NCBI RefSeq assembly: GCF_011758805.1 | Contig: NZ_JAANOW010000001.1 | Location: 1,054,001-1,118,000, forward strand | Length of the DNA stretch: 64,000 nt | Direction of reading: 5' to 3' | DNA from: Mycolicibacterium fluoranthenivorans | Lineage (GTDB): Bacteria > Actinomycetota > Actinomycetes > Mycobacteriales > Mycobacteriaceae | In this document: positions 38,501 to 46,761 of the stretch, piece after piece | How positions within the stretch are numbered: the first letter of the stretch is position 1 | Layout of the letters: each line of letters opens with the position of its first letter | Notes under the pieces: model-generated | The model's database searches: none | Told to the model about the DNA's origin: nothing | What the model saw: only the letters and a program-made list of their open reading frames with translations | Made by a program: the position numbers and the translations under genes

Positions 38501-40279
38501 AGACAAGACACCCTGACGGTCACCGTCAAGGACGGATACGGCGGCACCACGGCCATCAGCGTCACCGTCGACATCGCGCCGGTGACACGGACCGCGACAA
38601 CCGTGGGCACCATCACCGTCAACGGCGTCGCCCACGACGCGTACTTCAGCGCCGACGGCACCCGTGCCGTCGTGGTCACCAAGGCGGCCGCCGGCGGGGT
38701 CGTCGCCTTCTCGGTCGTCAACACCGTCACCGGTGCGAAGGTCGGGAACTTCATCACCCTCTCGGGTACCGCGCCGAGCTTCGTGGCGTTCAGCGCCGAC
38801 GGCACTCGCGCGGTCATCGCCACCAGCGACGACTACTCCAAGAACGTGCGGGTCGCGATCCTCGACGTCACGACCGGTGCCCAGGTCGGCACCACCTACA
38901 CCTCCTCGAACTACTTGGGGGACAAGGCGGTCGGCCCGGCAGTCCAGACGAATGCCGACGGTAGCCGCGTGGCCGTGGCGACCACCGGACTGTCCGGTGA
39001 CGCGAAACCGTCCGGCCGGCTGGTCCTGATCAACACCGCGACGGGCGCGCTCGTCTACGACACCGGTCAGGTCGTGGGTACCGCGGCCGCGTCGTTCAGC
39101 GCCGACGGATCCCGGGCCGCCGTCGTCACCGGCGGGCAGATCGGCGGCGTCAGCGCCGCCACGACCATCACCGTCGTCAACGCGGCGACGGGCGCCACGA
39201 TCGGTGCGCCGCTCACCCGGGCCGCTGCGTCCGCGGCGACCTACAACAGCTCCACCCTGGCCAGTCTCAACTCCGATGGTTCCAAGATCGTCGTCACCGA
39301 TTTCGTGCAGACCAGCGACACCGGCCTGAGCTTCAAGGTCTCGGTGTACAACGCCGGCGGCAGCCAGATCGGGGCCGGTTTCACGGTCTCGTCCTACGCG
39401 CCGGTGGCACGGGCCCAGTTCAGCGCCGACGGCAGCCGGGCGGTGCTGACCTCGCAGGGAATCGACGGCAGCTCGCAGACCGACGTCTTCCGGGCCGGCC
39501 TGGTGGTGGTCAACATGGCCACCGGTGCACAGGTGGGTTCGGTGATCCAGACCAGCGGATGGCCTTCCGGTTCAGGGGATTCGAAGAGTTCCTACGACCG
39601 GCTGGTACTGAACCCGGCCGGCACCCGGGCGGTGCTGGTGGCCCAGGCGGCCGACCAGTCGACGACCAGGGTGATGGTGATCGACCTCACCACGGGCACC
39701 CAGGTGGGCAGCACGCTGAGCCTCGACGGCGGCTGGGTCGCCGGCTCCGGCTTGGTGTCGACGGCGCAGTCGAGCAGCGACGGGGCACGCGTGCTGATCG
39801 TCGCCAACACCGACAACGGTGACGGCCAGTTCACCACGAGTGCCATCGTCATCGACACAGCCACGGGGACACAGGTATCCGCCCTCGGCAGTACGGCCGA
39901 CCAACCCGCCGGGATGCAGTTGAATTCCGACGGGACCAGGGTGGTGGTGACCTCGGTGACTGCCGGCGTGACGACGGTGTCGGTGCGCGACACAGTCACC
40001 GGCGCACAGGTCGGCGACAGCCTCACGCTGGCCGGCGGCGCCGCCGGGCAGCCTCAGCTCAGCGCGGACGGCACCCGGGTGGTCGTGACCGCGGCCGCGG
40101 GTGGCACCACCCAAGTGGCGATCCTCAACACCGTCACCGGCGCGCAGATCGGTACGACGGCCGTGCTGGCCGGGACGCCGGTGAACCCCGCGCGGATCAG
40201 CGCCGACGGCAGCTATGTCGTCGCGTCCGCCTCGACGAGTGCGGGACCCACCAAGGTGACCGTGATCCAGATCAGCTGA
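32591..40279 (+). CDS. Secreted giant repeat protein 2 (17 VCBS/cadherin-like repeats plus propeller-like C-terminus)
   Basis: About 2562 residues, the same architecture as the preceding gene: signal peptide (VGRVGGLAVALGVGAAVSLG, cleavage near AWA-DD), a Thr/Ser/Lys-rich linker, the conserved NSPLLWVAAAASRREF block, 17 repeats of about 104 residues (33275-38583), then about 565 residues of propeller-like units (FSADGTRAVV, TGAQVG). The calcium-type DADGD/DANGD motif is retained in most repeats, consistent with calcium-stiffened rods in bacterial adhesins. The GTG at 32591 aligns with the paralogue start; GTG 32588 and an upstream start at 32558 are also in frame. The stop overlaps the convergent peptidase gene by 8 bp. 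The gene pair is a tandem duplication with unequal repeat number. Confidence 0.88.
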   Translation: MGAGRFVGRVGGLAVALGVGAAVSLGQGTAWADDTATGGTESSGTAGPSESSGGTVKNPDTSTNTPAADSATGTKASDEPATKAATGTSHKRKKPAAAEPKRETADAPRPSVTSRPVRHEDDEDATPAKSVQTAPVAVSATAPSTAAPVAQVAPAAAVVAESVGVVSGAVVDSSLLGGVPAGPLVNSPLLWVAAAASRREFGADDGADAEAEAETTAKAAMALATAATDNHSPTLGTPTVGTPNATTGVVTGSVKGADADKDALTYSAPATSTKGGTVVVNATTGAFTYTPTVAIRHAAAVTGATTADKTDTFTITVSDGFGGTADKLVTVAVKPINAAPTANASPTVNAPGGSGVVTGSLGVADGDSDGLTFKAAPTKGTVTFAQDGSFTYTASDAARHAAAVPGANGWVTTETFAVTVTDGHGGTVTRNVKVAIAPADANPEISTVTAGTPNTKGVVSGQISATDTDNDTLTYKGTSTVNGKVVVNAKTGTFTYTPTAAARHAAAGGGATSEAITLTVTDGHGGSASQTVVVDILPSNAAPTATVSVGKPNATTGIVTGTVKGADAEKDPLSYSAAPGTSKGTVTLNASTGAFTYTPTDAARHAAATGATADKSDSFLVTITDTHGGVSTKTVTVSISPINAVPTANASPTVNVPGGSGVVTGTLGVADGDSDALTFTATPKKGTVTFAQDGSFTYTASDAARHAAAATGALAAVKSETFTVTVTDGHGGTLTKSVKVAIAPANANPVIGDVTVGAPNSATGVVSGQISATDADNDTLTYSGASTANGKVVVNAKTGAFTYTPTAAARHAAVGNPAASDTVTVTVTDGYGGTATKNVVVSILADNLPPTVGVSVNQPDSATGVVTGKVTGTDPDNDVLTYSAPANTVKGAVSVNAATGTFTYTPTDDARHAAAVAGAPAADRSDTFNVMVSDGKGNVVAVAVTVAIAPDRANSAPTNLTATVTEQNPTSGAVTGTLSATDADGDTLTYTGSATTPKGTLTIVGGTFTYTPTAAARHAAASPTATDADKTDSFTVTATDELGAGTSTTVTVAILPADTAPTLSVTTGSPDSSTGVVTGTVSGVDADGDVLQYSAPASTSKGTVTIDASTGAFTYTPTAAARHAAASPAASAADKADSFTVTVTDGFGASVTTTVSVSVAPANAAPTLTVTTGTPNPTTSVVTGTVSGTDANGDALTYTAPTSTSKGTITINASTGAFTYTPTAAARHAAASVSGTDATDSFTVTVTDGYGASVPVTVTVNIVATNTAPTLSVTTGSPNSTTGVVTGKVTGTDANGDTLTYSAPASTSKGTITIDPSTGAYSYTPTDAARHAAASPTATTAVKSDSFTVTVTDGFGGTATATVSVSIQPANTAPTLSVTTGAPDTSTGVVTGTVARTDADGDTLKYAAPTSTSKGSITINASTGAFTYTPTAAARHKASALTATDADKADSFTVTATDGFGASVTTTVSVSVQPANAAPTATATVGTPNTTTGVVTGKVTGTDANSDTLTYSAPASTGKGTITINASTGAYTYTPTAAARHAAASTTATAADKADSFTVTVTDGYGASVPITLSVTVRPANTAPTLSVTTGSPDTSTGVVAGTVTGTDADTDTLTYAAPASTTKGAITIDASTGAFTYTPTAAARHAASSTTATAVAKADSFTVTVTDGFGATVTTTVSVSIAPANTAPTATVTTNTPNATTGAVTGTVSGTDPNGDTLKYAAAGASKGTVTINATTGAFTFTPTAAARHAAASVTATTEKTDTFTVTVTDGYGASVPVTVTVNILPANTAPTVTVTKGSPDTSTGVVTGKATGTDANGDVLQYSSPASTSKGTVTIDASTGTFTYTPTAAARHAAAALTATTADKADSFTVTVTDGFGGTATTTVSVSIQPANSAPALSVTTGSPNATTGVVTGTVSGADPDGDPLTYTAPASTSKGTVTVNASTGAFTYTPTEAARLLAAAGSATAADRQDTLTVTVKDGYGGTTAISVTVDIAPVTRTATTVGTITVNGVAHDAYFSADGTRAVVVTKAAAGGVVAFSVVNTVTGAKVGNFITLSGTAPSFVAFSADGTRAVIATSDDYSKNVRVAILDVTTGAQVGTTYTSSNYLGDKAVGPAVQTNADGSRVAVATTGLSGDAKPSGRLVLINTATGALVYDTGQVVGTAAASFSADGSRAAVVTGGQIGGVSAATTITVVNAATGATIGAPLTRAAASAATYNSSTLASLNSDGSKIVVTDFVQTSDTGLSFKVSVYNAGGSQIGAGFTVSSYAPVARAQFSADGSRAVLTSQGIDGSSQTDVFRAGLVVVNMATGAQVGSVIQTSGWPSGSGDSKSSYDRLVLNPAGTRAVLVAQAADQSTTRVMVIDLTTGTQVGSTLSLDGGWVAGSGLVSTAQSSSDGARVLIVANTDNGDGQFTTSAIVIDTATGTQVSALGSTADQPAGMQLNSDGTRVVVTSVTAGVTTVSVRDTVTGAQVGDSLTLAGGAAGQPQLSADGTRVVVTAAAGGTTQVAILNTVTGAQIGTTAVLAGTPVNPARISADGSYVVASASTSAGPTKVTVIQIS
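33275..35125 (+). repeat. Duplicated three-repeat block (units 1-3 and 4-6)
   Basis: Unit 2 and unit 5 share an unusual sequence (ANASPTVN, GDSDxLTF, FAQDGSFTYTASDAARHAA). Units 3 and 6 share VSGQISATD and NGKVVVNAKTG. The matching DNA (for example 33608 and 34526) is offset by 918 bp, exactly 306 codons, showing a block duplication of about three units. Confidence 0.85.
33275..38583 (+). repeat. Seventeen tandem ~104-codon repeats in giant protein 2
   Basis: Units 9-17 are nearly uniform (openings such as APTLSVTTGSP), implying recent amplification. Units 1-8 are more varied. Unit boundaries are marked by ANTAP-like residues. Confidence 0.88.
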
Positions 40280-42290
40280 GCGTCCGCCACAGGTAGGAGT
40301 AGATCAGCGCCGCCCGGAACGCCGCCTGCGAGTTGTCGGCCGCGCCGCCGTGCCCGCCCTCGATGTTCTCGTAGTAGCTCACCGGGTGGCCGGCTGCCTC
40401 CAGTGCGGCGGTCATCTTCCGGGCATGTCCGGGGTGCACCCGGTCATCGCGGGTGGAGGTGGTGATCAGGATCGGCGGATAGCTGCGGTCTGCCGAAATA
40501 TTCTGGTACGGAGAGTATTTGGAGATGAACTCCCAGTCGGCGGGGTCGTCCGGGTTGCCGTACTCGGCGACCCACGATGCGCCGGCCAGCAGCAGATGGA
40601 AGCGCTTCATGTCCAGCAGCGGAACGCTGCACACCAGCGCGCCGAACAGTTCGGGGTAGCGCGTCAGCATGATGCCCATCAGCAGTCCGCCGTTGCTGCC
40701 GCCCTGGGCGCCCAGGTGGGGCACCGTGGTGATCCCGCGGGCGACCAGGTCGCGCGCCACGGCCGCGAAGTCCTCGTCGACGAGGTGGCGGCCGGCCCGC
40801 ATCGCCTGGGTGTGCCAGCCCGGCCCGTATTCGCCGCCGCCGCGAATGTTGGCCAGCACGTAGGTGCCACCGCGGGCCAGCCAAAGCCGGCCCAGCACAC
40901 CGTCGTAGGCGGGGGTGCGCGACACCTCGAATCCGCCGTACCCGCCCAGCAGGGTCGGGCCGGTGGCACCCGGCCGCCCCACCACGAAGTAGGGGACCCG
41001 GGTGCCGTCGGCGGACACCGCGAAATGCTGGCTCACCTCGATTCCGTCGGCGGCGAAGAATGCGGGCGCCCGTTTGATCTCGCCGAACGCGCCATCGTGG
41101 GATCCGAGCAGCAACCGCGAGGGGGTGGTGAATCCGCTTGAGTCCAGGAAGATCTCGTCACCGTACGGATCGGCGCCGGCGATCACGATATTGGTGTTGT
41201 CCGGAAGTCCGGGCACGTCGGCGGCCTTCCAGTCGCCCGGGGTGAGGATCTGCACGCGGCTGGCGACATCGGCGAGCGTGACCACGACCAGTTTGTCGCG
41301 GGTCCAGGAGTACTGGTGCAGGCAGGTGCGCTGGTCGGGTGTGAACACCACGGCGATATCCGCTGTGCCGTCGAGGAATTCGCAGTAATCGGCGGCCAGC
41401 AGTGAGCCGGCGGCATGGCCCTTCCAGTCGGTGCGCAGCTCGATCAGCAACCAGTCCCGGTGCACGGACACCGTCGCGTCGGTGGGCGCGTCGATCGGGA
41501 TCAGCTCGGCGCCGCGAAGCTCGTAGATCTCGTCGTTGAAGAAATCCACCGCCCGGCTGATCAGCGTTCGCTCGAAGCCCGGTGTCCGGTCCACCGATGC
41601 GACGACGATCACGTCGGTGCGCTCCCCGGCGTATACCGTCGGGGCGTCGGCCAGATCCTGGCCACGCTGCCACCGTTTGACCAGCCGGGCGTAGCCGGAG
41701 TCGGTCAGCGAGCCTTCGCCGAAATCCGTGCCGACCAGCACCGTATCCGGGTCCGCCCAGGTGATCTGGGTCTTGGCCTCGGGTAGCTCGAAGCCGCCGA
41801 GTTCAGCGCTGACGAATTCCCTTGTGGACATGTCGAATTCACGCACCACCACGGCGTCGGCGCCGCCACGGGACAAGCTGATCAGCGCGCGTGAATGGTC
41901 GGGCTCGATCACCTCGGCGCCCGCCCACACCCAGTTCTCGTCGTCTGCGCGCGCAAGTTCATCGAGGTCGATGACGACATCCCACACCGGCGCCTCGGTG
42001 CGGTAGGACTCCAATGTGGTGCGCCGCCACAGTCCGCGCGGGTTGGCCTCATCGCGCCAGAAGTTGTAGAGGTGCTCACCACGGCGGCGCACGTACGGGA
42101 TACGGGCGTCGGTGTCGAGGACTTCCAGCGCCTCGGCTCGCATCGCCTCGAACTGCTCACCGGCCAGCGCGGCCAGCGTCGGCTCGTTGTGGGCACGTAC
42201 CCAGGCCAGCGCGTCGTCGCCGGTGATGTCCTCCAGCCAAAGGTTGAGGTCCGGGGCGAGCGAAGCGACGGGATCTGTTCCAGAACTCAT
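40272..42290 (-). CDS. Prolyl oligopeptidase family serine peptidase (S9; Rv0457c orthologue)
   Basis: 672-residue cytosolic peptidase with an N-terminal propeller domain and a C-terminal alpha/beta-hydrolase domain. The catalytic Ser is in QGGSNGGLLMG, the Asp in TSTRDDRVHPGHARKM and the His in NIEGGHGGAAD. YGGFEVSRTPAYD and the oxyanion-type region ANIRGGGEYGPGWH also fit the family. Probably cleaves short peptides, as prolyl oligopeptidases do. The ATG at 42290 is 33 bp from the divergent DUF779 gene. Codons near the start carry the repeat GGGGCGAGCGAAGC, found again before ramB. Confidence 0.93.
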   Translation of the reverse strand: MSSGTDPVASLAPDLNLWLEDITGDDALAWVRAHNEPTLAALAGEQFEAMRAEALEVLDTDARIPYVRRRGEHLYNFWRDEANPRGLWRRTTLESYRTEAPVWDVVIDLDELARADDENWVWAGAEVIEPDHSRALISLSRGGADAVVVREFDMSTREFVSAELGGFELPEAKTQITWADPDTVLVGTDFGEGSLTDSGYARLVKRWQRGQDLADAPTVYAGERTDVIVVASVDRTPGFERTLISRAVDFFNDEIYELRGAELIPIDAPTDATVSVHRDWLLIELRTDWKGHAAGSLLAADYCEFLDGTADIAVVFTPDQRTCLHQYSWTRDKLVVVTLADVASRVQILTPGDWKAADVPGLPDNTNIVIAGADPYGDEIFLDSSGFTTPSRLLLGSHDGAFGEIKRAPAFFAADGIEVSQHFAVSADGTRVPYFVVGRPGATGPTLLGGYGGFEVSRTPAYDGVLGRLWLARGGTYVLANIRGGGEYGPGWHTQAMRAGRHLVDEDFAAVARDLVARGITTVPHLGAQGGSNGGLLMGIMLTRYPELFGALVCSVPLLDMKRFHLLLAGASWVAEYGNPDDPADWEFISKYSPYQNISADRSYPPILITTSTRDDRVHPGHARKMTAALEAAGHPVSYYENIEGGHGGAADNSQAAFRAALIYSYLWRTLS

Positions 42291-42323
42291 GTGACCTTTC
42301 TACCGTGGGCGTAGCGTGGGTAC

Positions 42324-42806
42324 ATGACCAGCCGAGCGTTGATCACCACCGAGGCCGCCGATCTGCTCGCCACACTGCAGAAACGCCACGGCGCGTTGAT
42401 GTTTCACCAGTCCGGCGGCTGTTGTGACGGCTCGTCGCCGATGTGTTACCCGGCCGGTGATTTCATCGTGGGCGATCGCGACATCCTGCTGGGCGTGCTG
42501 GACGTCGGGGACGGCGTGCCCGTGTGGATCTCCGGGCCGCAGTTCGAGGCGTGGCAGCACACCCAGCTGATCATCGATGTGGTGCCCGGCCGCGGTGGCG
42601 GGTTCAGCCTGGAATCCCCCGAAGGGATGCGTTTCCTGTCCCGCGGCCGGGTCTACACCGACGAGGAGAACACCGAGCTGGGCCGGCAGGCGCCGATCAC
42701 CGGCGCGCGATACGCCGAGGGGGCGCGCCCCGCCGATGACCGGACCCGGATCGTGGCCGAAGCCGCCGACGCTTGTCCGGTGCCCGGAGCTACTTCTCCA
42801 GCGTGA
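42324..42806 (+). CDS. DUF779 family protein (Rv0459 orthologue)
   Basis: 160-residue protein with the conserved Cys-rich motif [14 protein letters not shown] near residue 28 and the region [20 protein letters not shown]. In M. tuberculosis this gene follows an aldehyde dehydrogenase (Rv0458), and DUF779 genes are usually next to one; here no aldehyde dehydrogenase is adjacent, so the partner has been lost or moved. The Cys cluster suggests metal or thiol chemistry. The ATG at 42324 begins the family domain. The stop overlaps the end of the convergent methyltransferase gene by 17 bp. Confidence 0.88.
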   Translation: MTSRALITTEAADLLATLQKRHGALMFHQSGGCCDGSSPMCYPAGDFIVGDRDILLGVLDVGDGVPVWISGPQFEAWQHTQLIIDVVPGRGGGFSLESPEGMRFLSRGRVYTDEENTELGRQAPITGARYAEGARPADDRTRIVAEAADACPVPGATSPA

Positions 42807-43653
42807 ACTGATCCACGTCGACCTGGCGGTTGCGGAACAGATCCGCACAGCCGGTCAGGTACTTCATGCAGCGGTCGTAGACCTCTTGAGACTGGATGGC
42901 GATGGCCTCGTCCCGGTTCGCCTCCAGATTCGCGGCCCAGATGTCGAGCGTCTTGGCGTAGTGCGGCTGCAGCGACTGCACCCGGGTGACCTTGTACCCG
43001 GCGGCGGTGGCGTGCTCCTCGACCATCGGCACCGACGGCAACCGGCCACCGGGGAAGATCTCGGTGAGGATGAACTTGATGAACCGGGCCAGCTCGAAGG
43101 TGAGCGAGATGCCCAGCTTCTTCGCGTCCGCGGGGTGGATACCGCAGATGGAGTGCAGCAGCATCACACCGTCGGACGGCAGGATCCGGTAGGTCTTCGC
43201 GAAGAACTCCGCGTACCGGTCGTGTCCGAAGTGCTCGAAGGCGCCGATGGAGACGATCCGGTCCACGGGTTCGTCGAACTGCTCCCAGCCCTGCAGCAGC
43301 ACCCGCCGGGTCCGCTCGGTGTCCATTTCATCGAAGCTGCGCTGGACGTGCGCGGCCTGGTTCTTCGACAACGTCAGTCCGATGACGTTGACGTCGTATT
43401 TCTCCACCGCGCGCCGCGCCGTGGCGCCCCACCCGCAGCCGATGTCCAGCAGCGTCATACCGGGCTGGAGTCCCAGCTTGCCCAGCGACAGGTCGATCTT
43501 GGCCAGCTGGGCTTCTTCCAGGGTCATGTCGTCGCGCTCGAAATAAGCACAGCTATACGTTTGGGTAGGGTCCTGGAAAAGACGGAAGAAGTCGTCGGAC
43601 AGGTCGTAGTGTGCCTGTACATCTTCGAAGTGAGGTTTGAGTTGTTCGGGCAT
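42790..43653 (-). CDS. Mycolic acid cyclopropane synthase family methyltransferase (PcaA/MmaA-like)
   Basis: 287-residue SAM-dependent enzyme that modifies double bonds of meromycolate chains with methylene or methyl groups. The N-terminus [20 protein letters not shown] and the SAM site [20 protein letters not shown] are diagnostic; the ending DVDQFTLEK is shared with PcaA and MmaA proteins. By eye it is nearest PcaA among the M. tuberculosis paralogues. The ATG at 43653 was chosen; the frame extends far upstream through lpdC and is not coding there. In M. tuberculosis pcaA lies next to umaA, whereas here the gene sits before lpdC, a rearrangement. Divergent from lpdC. Confidence 0.92.
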   Translation of the reverse strand: MPEQLKPHFEDVQAHYDLSDDFFRLFQDPTQTYSCAYFERDDMTLEEAQLAKIDLSLGKLGLQPGMTLLDIGCGWGATARRAVEKYDVNVIGLTLSKNQAAHVQRSFDEMDTERTRRVLLQGWEQFDEPVDRIVSIGAFEHFGHDRYAEFFAKTYRILPSDGVMLLHSICGIHPADAKKLGISLTFELARFIKFILTEIFPGGRLPSVPMVEEHATAAGYKVTRVQSLQPHYAKTLDIWAANLEANRDEAIAIQSQEVYDRCMKYLTGCADLFRNRQVDVDQFTLEK

Positions 43654-43842
43654 TGGCCAATGGCCTTTCGCTTGAGTGCGTTTGTGGGATACCCGCCGAT
43701 CACCTCTTTGAACCAGATAAGCATCCCCCGGAAGATCCCCTCCAGCAGCTTTCGTAGCCGGTTCGGGCGCGGATGGGAGCGACTTCGCAGAACCGGGGTC
43801 GGTCTCGTGCCGACCAGGACGGCGCCCCGATAGGGTGATGGC

Positions 43843-45237
43843 GTGACCCACTATGACGTCGTCGTACTCGGAGCTGGCCCCGGCGGATACGTTGCGGCCA
43901 TCCGCGCTGCCCAACTCGGCCTGAACACCGCCATCGTCGAACCGAAGTACTGGGGTGGCGTGTGCCTGAACGTCGGGTGCATTCCGTCCAAGGCGCTGCT
44001 GCGCAATGCCGAACTGGCCCACATCTTCAGCAAGGAAGCCAAGACCTTCGGTATCAGCGGGGAGGCGAGCTTCGACTACGGCGCCGCCTTCGACCGCAGC
44101 CGTAAGGTCGCCGACGGCCGTGTCGCCGGTGTGCACTTCCTGATGAAGAAGAACAAGATCACCGAGATCCATGGTTACGGCAAGTTCACCGACGCCCACA
44201 CCCTGGCTGTCGACCTCAACGAGGGCGGGACCGAGACGGTCACCTTCGACAACGCGATCATCGCGACCGGGTCGTCCACCCGGCTGGTCCCGGGGACCTC
44301 GCTGAGCAAGAACGTCGTCACCTACGAGAACCAGATCCTCTCGCGGGAGCTGCCCGGCTCGATCATCATCGCCGGCGCCGGTGCCATCGGCATGGAGTTC
44401 GCCTACGTCTTGAAGAACTACGGCGTCGACGTCACCATCGTCGAATTCCTGCCGCGGGCGCTGCCCAACGAGGACGCCGAGGTGTCCAAGGAGATTGAGA
44501 AGCAGTACAAGAAGCTCGGCGTCAAGATCCTCACCGGCACCAAGGTCGAGTCGATCACCGATGACGGCTCGACGGTCACCGTCGCGGTCAGCAAGGACGG
44601 CAAGAGTGAGGAGCTCAAGGCCGACAAGGTGCTGCAGGCCATCGGTTTCGGGCCGAATGTCGAGGGTTTCGGCCTGGAGAACACCGGTGTCGCGCTGACC
44701 GAGCGCAAGGCCATCGCCATTGATGACTACATGCGCACCAACGTGGGCCACATCTATGCCATCGGTGATGTGACCGCCAAGTTGCAGCTGGCCCATGTCG
44801 CCGAGGCGATGGGTGTGGTCGCCGCCGAGACGATCGCGGGTGCCGAGACGCTGGCGCTGGGGGACTACCGGATGATGCCGCGGGCCACCTTCTGCCAGCC
44901 GCAGGTGGCCAGCTTCGGGCTGACCGAAGAGCAGGCCCGTGACGAGGGCTACGAAGTCGTCGTCGCCAAGTTCCCGTTCACCGCCAACGGCAAGGCACAC
45001 GGCCTGGCCGACCCGACCGGCTTCGTCAAGCTGGTCGCCGACAAGAAACACCTCGAGCTGCTCGGTGGCCACCTCATCGGCCCCGACGTCTCCGAGCTGC
45101 TGCCCGAGCTGACGCTGGCGCAGAAGTGGGATCTGACCGCCAACGAGCTGGCCCGCAACGTGCACACGCATCCGACCCTGTCGGAGGCGCTGCAGGAGTG
45201 CTTCCACGGCCTCACCGGCCACATGATCAACTTCTGA
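43843..45237 (+). CDS. lpdC: Dihydrolipoyl dehydrogenase
   Basis: 464-residue FAD enzyme that reoxidises dihydrolipoamide in 2-oxoacid dehydrogenase complexes and, in mycobacteria, in peroxynitrite reductase. FAD site [20 protein letters not shown] at the N-terminus, redox disulfide in [16 protein letters not shown] site [13 protein letters not shown], and the C-terminal catalytic His-Glu in [11 protein letters not shown] start at 43843. The small membrane gene follows by 6 bp. Order and content match Rv0462-Rv0463. Confidence 0.97.
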   Translation: MTHYDVVVLGAGPGGYVAAIRAAQLGLNTAIVEPKYWGGVCLNVGCIPSKALLRNAELAHIFSKEAKTFGISGEASFDYGAAFDRSRKVADGRVAGVHFLMKKNKITEIHGYGKFTDAHTLAVDLNEGGTETVTFDNAIIATGSSTRLVPGTSLSKNVVTYENQILSRELPGSIIIAGAGAIGMEFAYVLKNYGVDVTIVEFLPRALPNEDAEVSKEIEKQYKKLGVKILTGTKVESITDDGSTVTVAVSKDGKSEELKADKVLQAIGFGPNVEGFGLENTGVALTERKAIAIDDYMRTNVGHIYAIGDVTAKLQLAHVAEAMGVVAAETIAGAETLALGDYRMMPRATFCQPQVASFGLTEEQARDEGYEVVVAKFPFTANGKAHGLADPTGFVKLVADKKHLELLGGHLIGPDVSELLPELTLAQKWDLTANELARNVHTHPTLSEALQECFHGLTGHMINF

Positions 45238-45243
45238 TCGCCG

Positions 45244-45513
45244 GTGCGCGAGAGGGTAGTCGCCGCCATCGGCGGGTTGGTGATCGGCCACGTCCTGTGG
45301 CTGCTCGCCATCACCGCGGCGATCAACACCAGTGACGTGAGTTTCTGGGTGCTGATCGTCTCGGTGGTGATCATCGGCCTGTCGGCCGGCGTCGCCCTGC
45401 TGGGCTGGCGTTCGTATCAGCGCAAGCAGCAGGTGCGGACGGCGTTCCTCTGGGCGCTGCCGATCGCCCCGGTGCTGATGACGATCGCGGTGCTGGGCGT
45501 CACGTATCTCTAG
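45244..45513 (+). CDS. Small membrane protein (Rv0463-like)
   Basis: 89 residues with about three hydrophobic helices ([58 protein letters not shown]). GTG start at 45244, 6 bp after lpdC, so almost certainly in the same transcript. Function unknown; placement and size match Rv0463. Confidence 0.85.
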   Translation: MRERVVAAIGGLVIGHVLWLLAITAAINTSDVSFWVLIVSVVIIGLSAGVALLGWRSYQRKQQVRTAFLWALPIAPVLMTIAVLGVTYL

Positions 45514-45532
45514 GCAGGAACGGCTCGCGCAG

Positions 45533-46183
45533 TTGTACGCAGCATGCGCTGCGTACCGTGCACCGACGCCGATACGGGTCTGCGTGCAATGCGCCCCGGA
45601 CCTCACGGCGGCAGGATTGGCTGCGACGCCGTTGGGTGCGCTGAGCTTGGAACATCTGACGGCCCTGCACGTGATGGAGCTCGACGACGATGCGCTGCGG
45701 TACTACTTGCCGCGGATGATGGAGCTACTCCTGCTCACGTCCGCGCCGGTCTTCGACTTCCGGGTGTGGGACGTGAAGATCCGGATGGTGACGTGGACCG
45801 GTCCGGAACGGTCGGCGCTGCAGGGGTTCGCCACGGCCGTGTGGGCGGAGCTGCTCTCCGTATACCCGGCAGACCTCGGGTATTTTTCGGACTCCCCATC
45901 GGCACTGGACCTGGTGGATTGGTGCGGACTGCCACTCGGAGATCACCTTGATGCGTTGCTCACCGGGCCGGTGGCGGCGGCCCGACATCTGGCCGATCTC
46001 GTCGACGCGGTGTTCACCCGCACCACACCGTTCAAGACGGTCAGCAAGTCAGCGGTGCTGAACTGGATCGCGGCACCGGCGGTGGGGGAGCGCTTACAGG
46101 ACGCGTTTTTCGCGACCTCCGGAAGTGCTGCACAAGAATTATCGGCGGCTTACCAGTTGTGGGCTGTCTGCGCCGGCCGCTAG
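45533..46183 (+). CDS. Hypothetical actinobacterial protein with N-terminal CxxC motif
   Basis: 216 residues from a TTG at 45533. The N-terminus [11 protein letters not shown], then VCVQCAPDL, resembles a family of uncharacterised actinobacterial proteins that begin with an LYAAFAxYPRP-like helix and a Cys pair. The rest is helical, with repeated Leu-rich stretches ([29 protein letters not shown]). It is not part of the M. tuberculosis order at this locus and so is an insertion. The start is uncertain; no ATG lies nearby in frame. The stop overlaps the convergent gene by 4 bp (CTAG). Function unknown. Confidence 0.7.
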   Translation: MYAACAAYRAPTPIRVCVQCAPDLTAAGLAATPLGALSLEHLTALHVMELDDDALRYYLPRMMELLLLTSAPVFDFRVWDVKIRMVTWTGPERSALQGFATAVWAELLSVYPADLGYFSDSPSALDLVDWCGLPLGDHLDALLTGPVAAARHLADLVDAVFTRTTPFKTVSKSAVLNWIAAPAVGERLQDAFFATSGSAAQELSAAYQLWAVCAGR

Positions 46184-46761
46184 TCCGGGAAGTCCAGTGG
46201 GATCCGCAGCGTCGCCATGGTCGCCGCCAGCGCATCGTATTGCCCTGCGAGCGTGCAGAATTCGATGATCTGAGCGCGGTTGTACAGCTTGGCCAACGCG
46301 GTCCACGTCTCGGTGGACATGGACCGGGTGATCACGAACTCGTCGGTCGCGGTGACCAGCACCCGCTGCCGGGCGGTGAGCCCGTCGGCGTCCGGGCCCT
46401 CGAAGATCGCGGCTTGGGTGGCGGCATCCAGACCGCGGCTGCGCGCCAGCCTGCGGTGCTGCTGCAACTCGTACTCGCTGGCGCGCAGATGGCCCACCCG
46501 CAGGATGACCACCTCGGCGTCCTGGCGGGACAACTTACCGGCGTAGAGCAGATACCCGGAGAACGGCAGCCAGGCCAGGAACAGCAACCGGTGCTGGCCG
46601 AGCACGTTGAACAGGTGGAACTTCGGTGCCCGGATTCCGCGTGCACCGGCCTTCGCGATCACCCAGTTGACCGGGCCGAGTTCCCGGAATCCGCCGGGTG
46701 GGATTCGGGCGGGCATCGGTGCGGGGGAGGACTCGGGCGGTGTCAGCTCGGAACCGGTCAT
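46180..46761 (-). CDS. Carboxymuconolactone decarboxylase/AhpD-like family protein (Rv0464c orthologue)
   Basis: 193-residue all-helical protein. The region VVILRVGHLRASEYELQQHRRLARSRGL matches the AhpD/CMD signature, but the CxxC pair of AhpD-type peroxidases is replaced by a S/E-containing stretch (ASEYELQQH), so thiol peroxidase activity is unlikely. It overlaps ramB by 4 bases (ATGA) and is probably translationally coupled to it, as in M. tuberculosis. Confidence 0.88.
   Translation of the reverse strand: MTGSELTPPESSPAPMPARIPPGGFRELGPVNWVIAKAGARGIRAPKFHLFNVLGQHRLLFLAWLPFSGYLLYAGKLSRQDAEVVILRVGHLRASEYELQQHRRLARSRGLDAATQAAIFEGPDADGLTARQRVLVTATDEFVITRSMSTETWTALAKLYNRAQIIEFCTLAGQYDALAATMATLRIPLDFPD

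Noticed and set aside
33275..38583. Repeat array considered as CRISPR
   Set aside because: The period is about 312 bp with an open reading frame throughout; the repeats encode protein modules.
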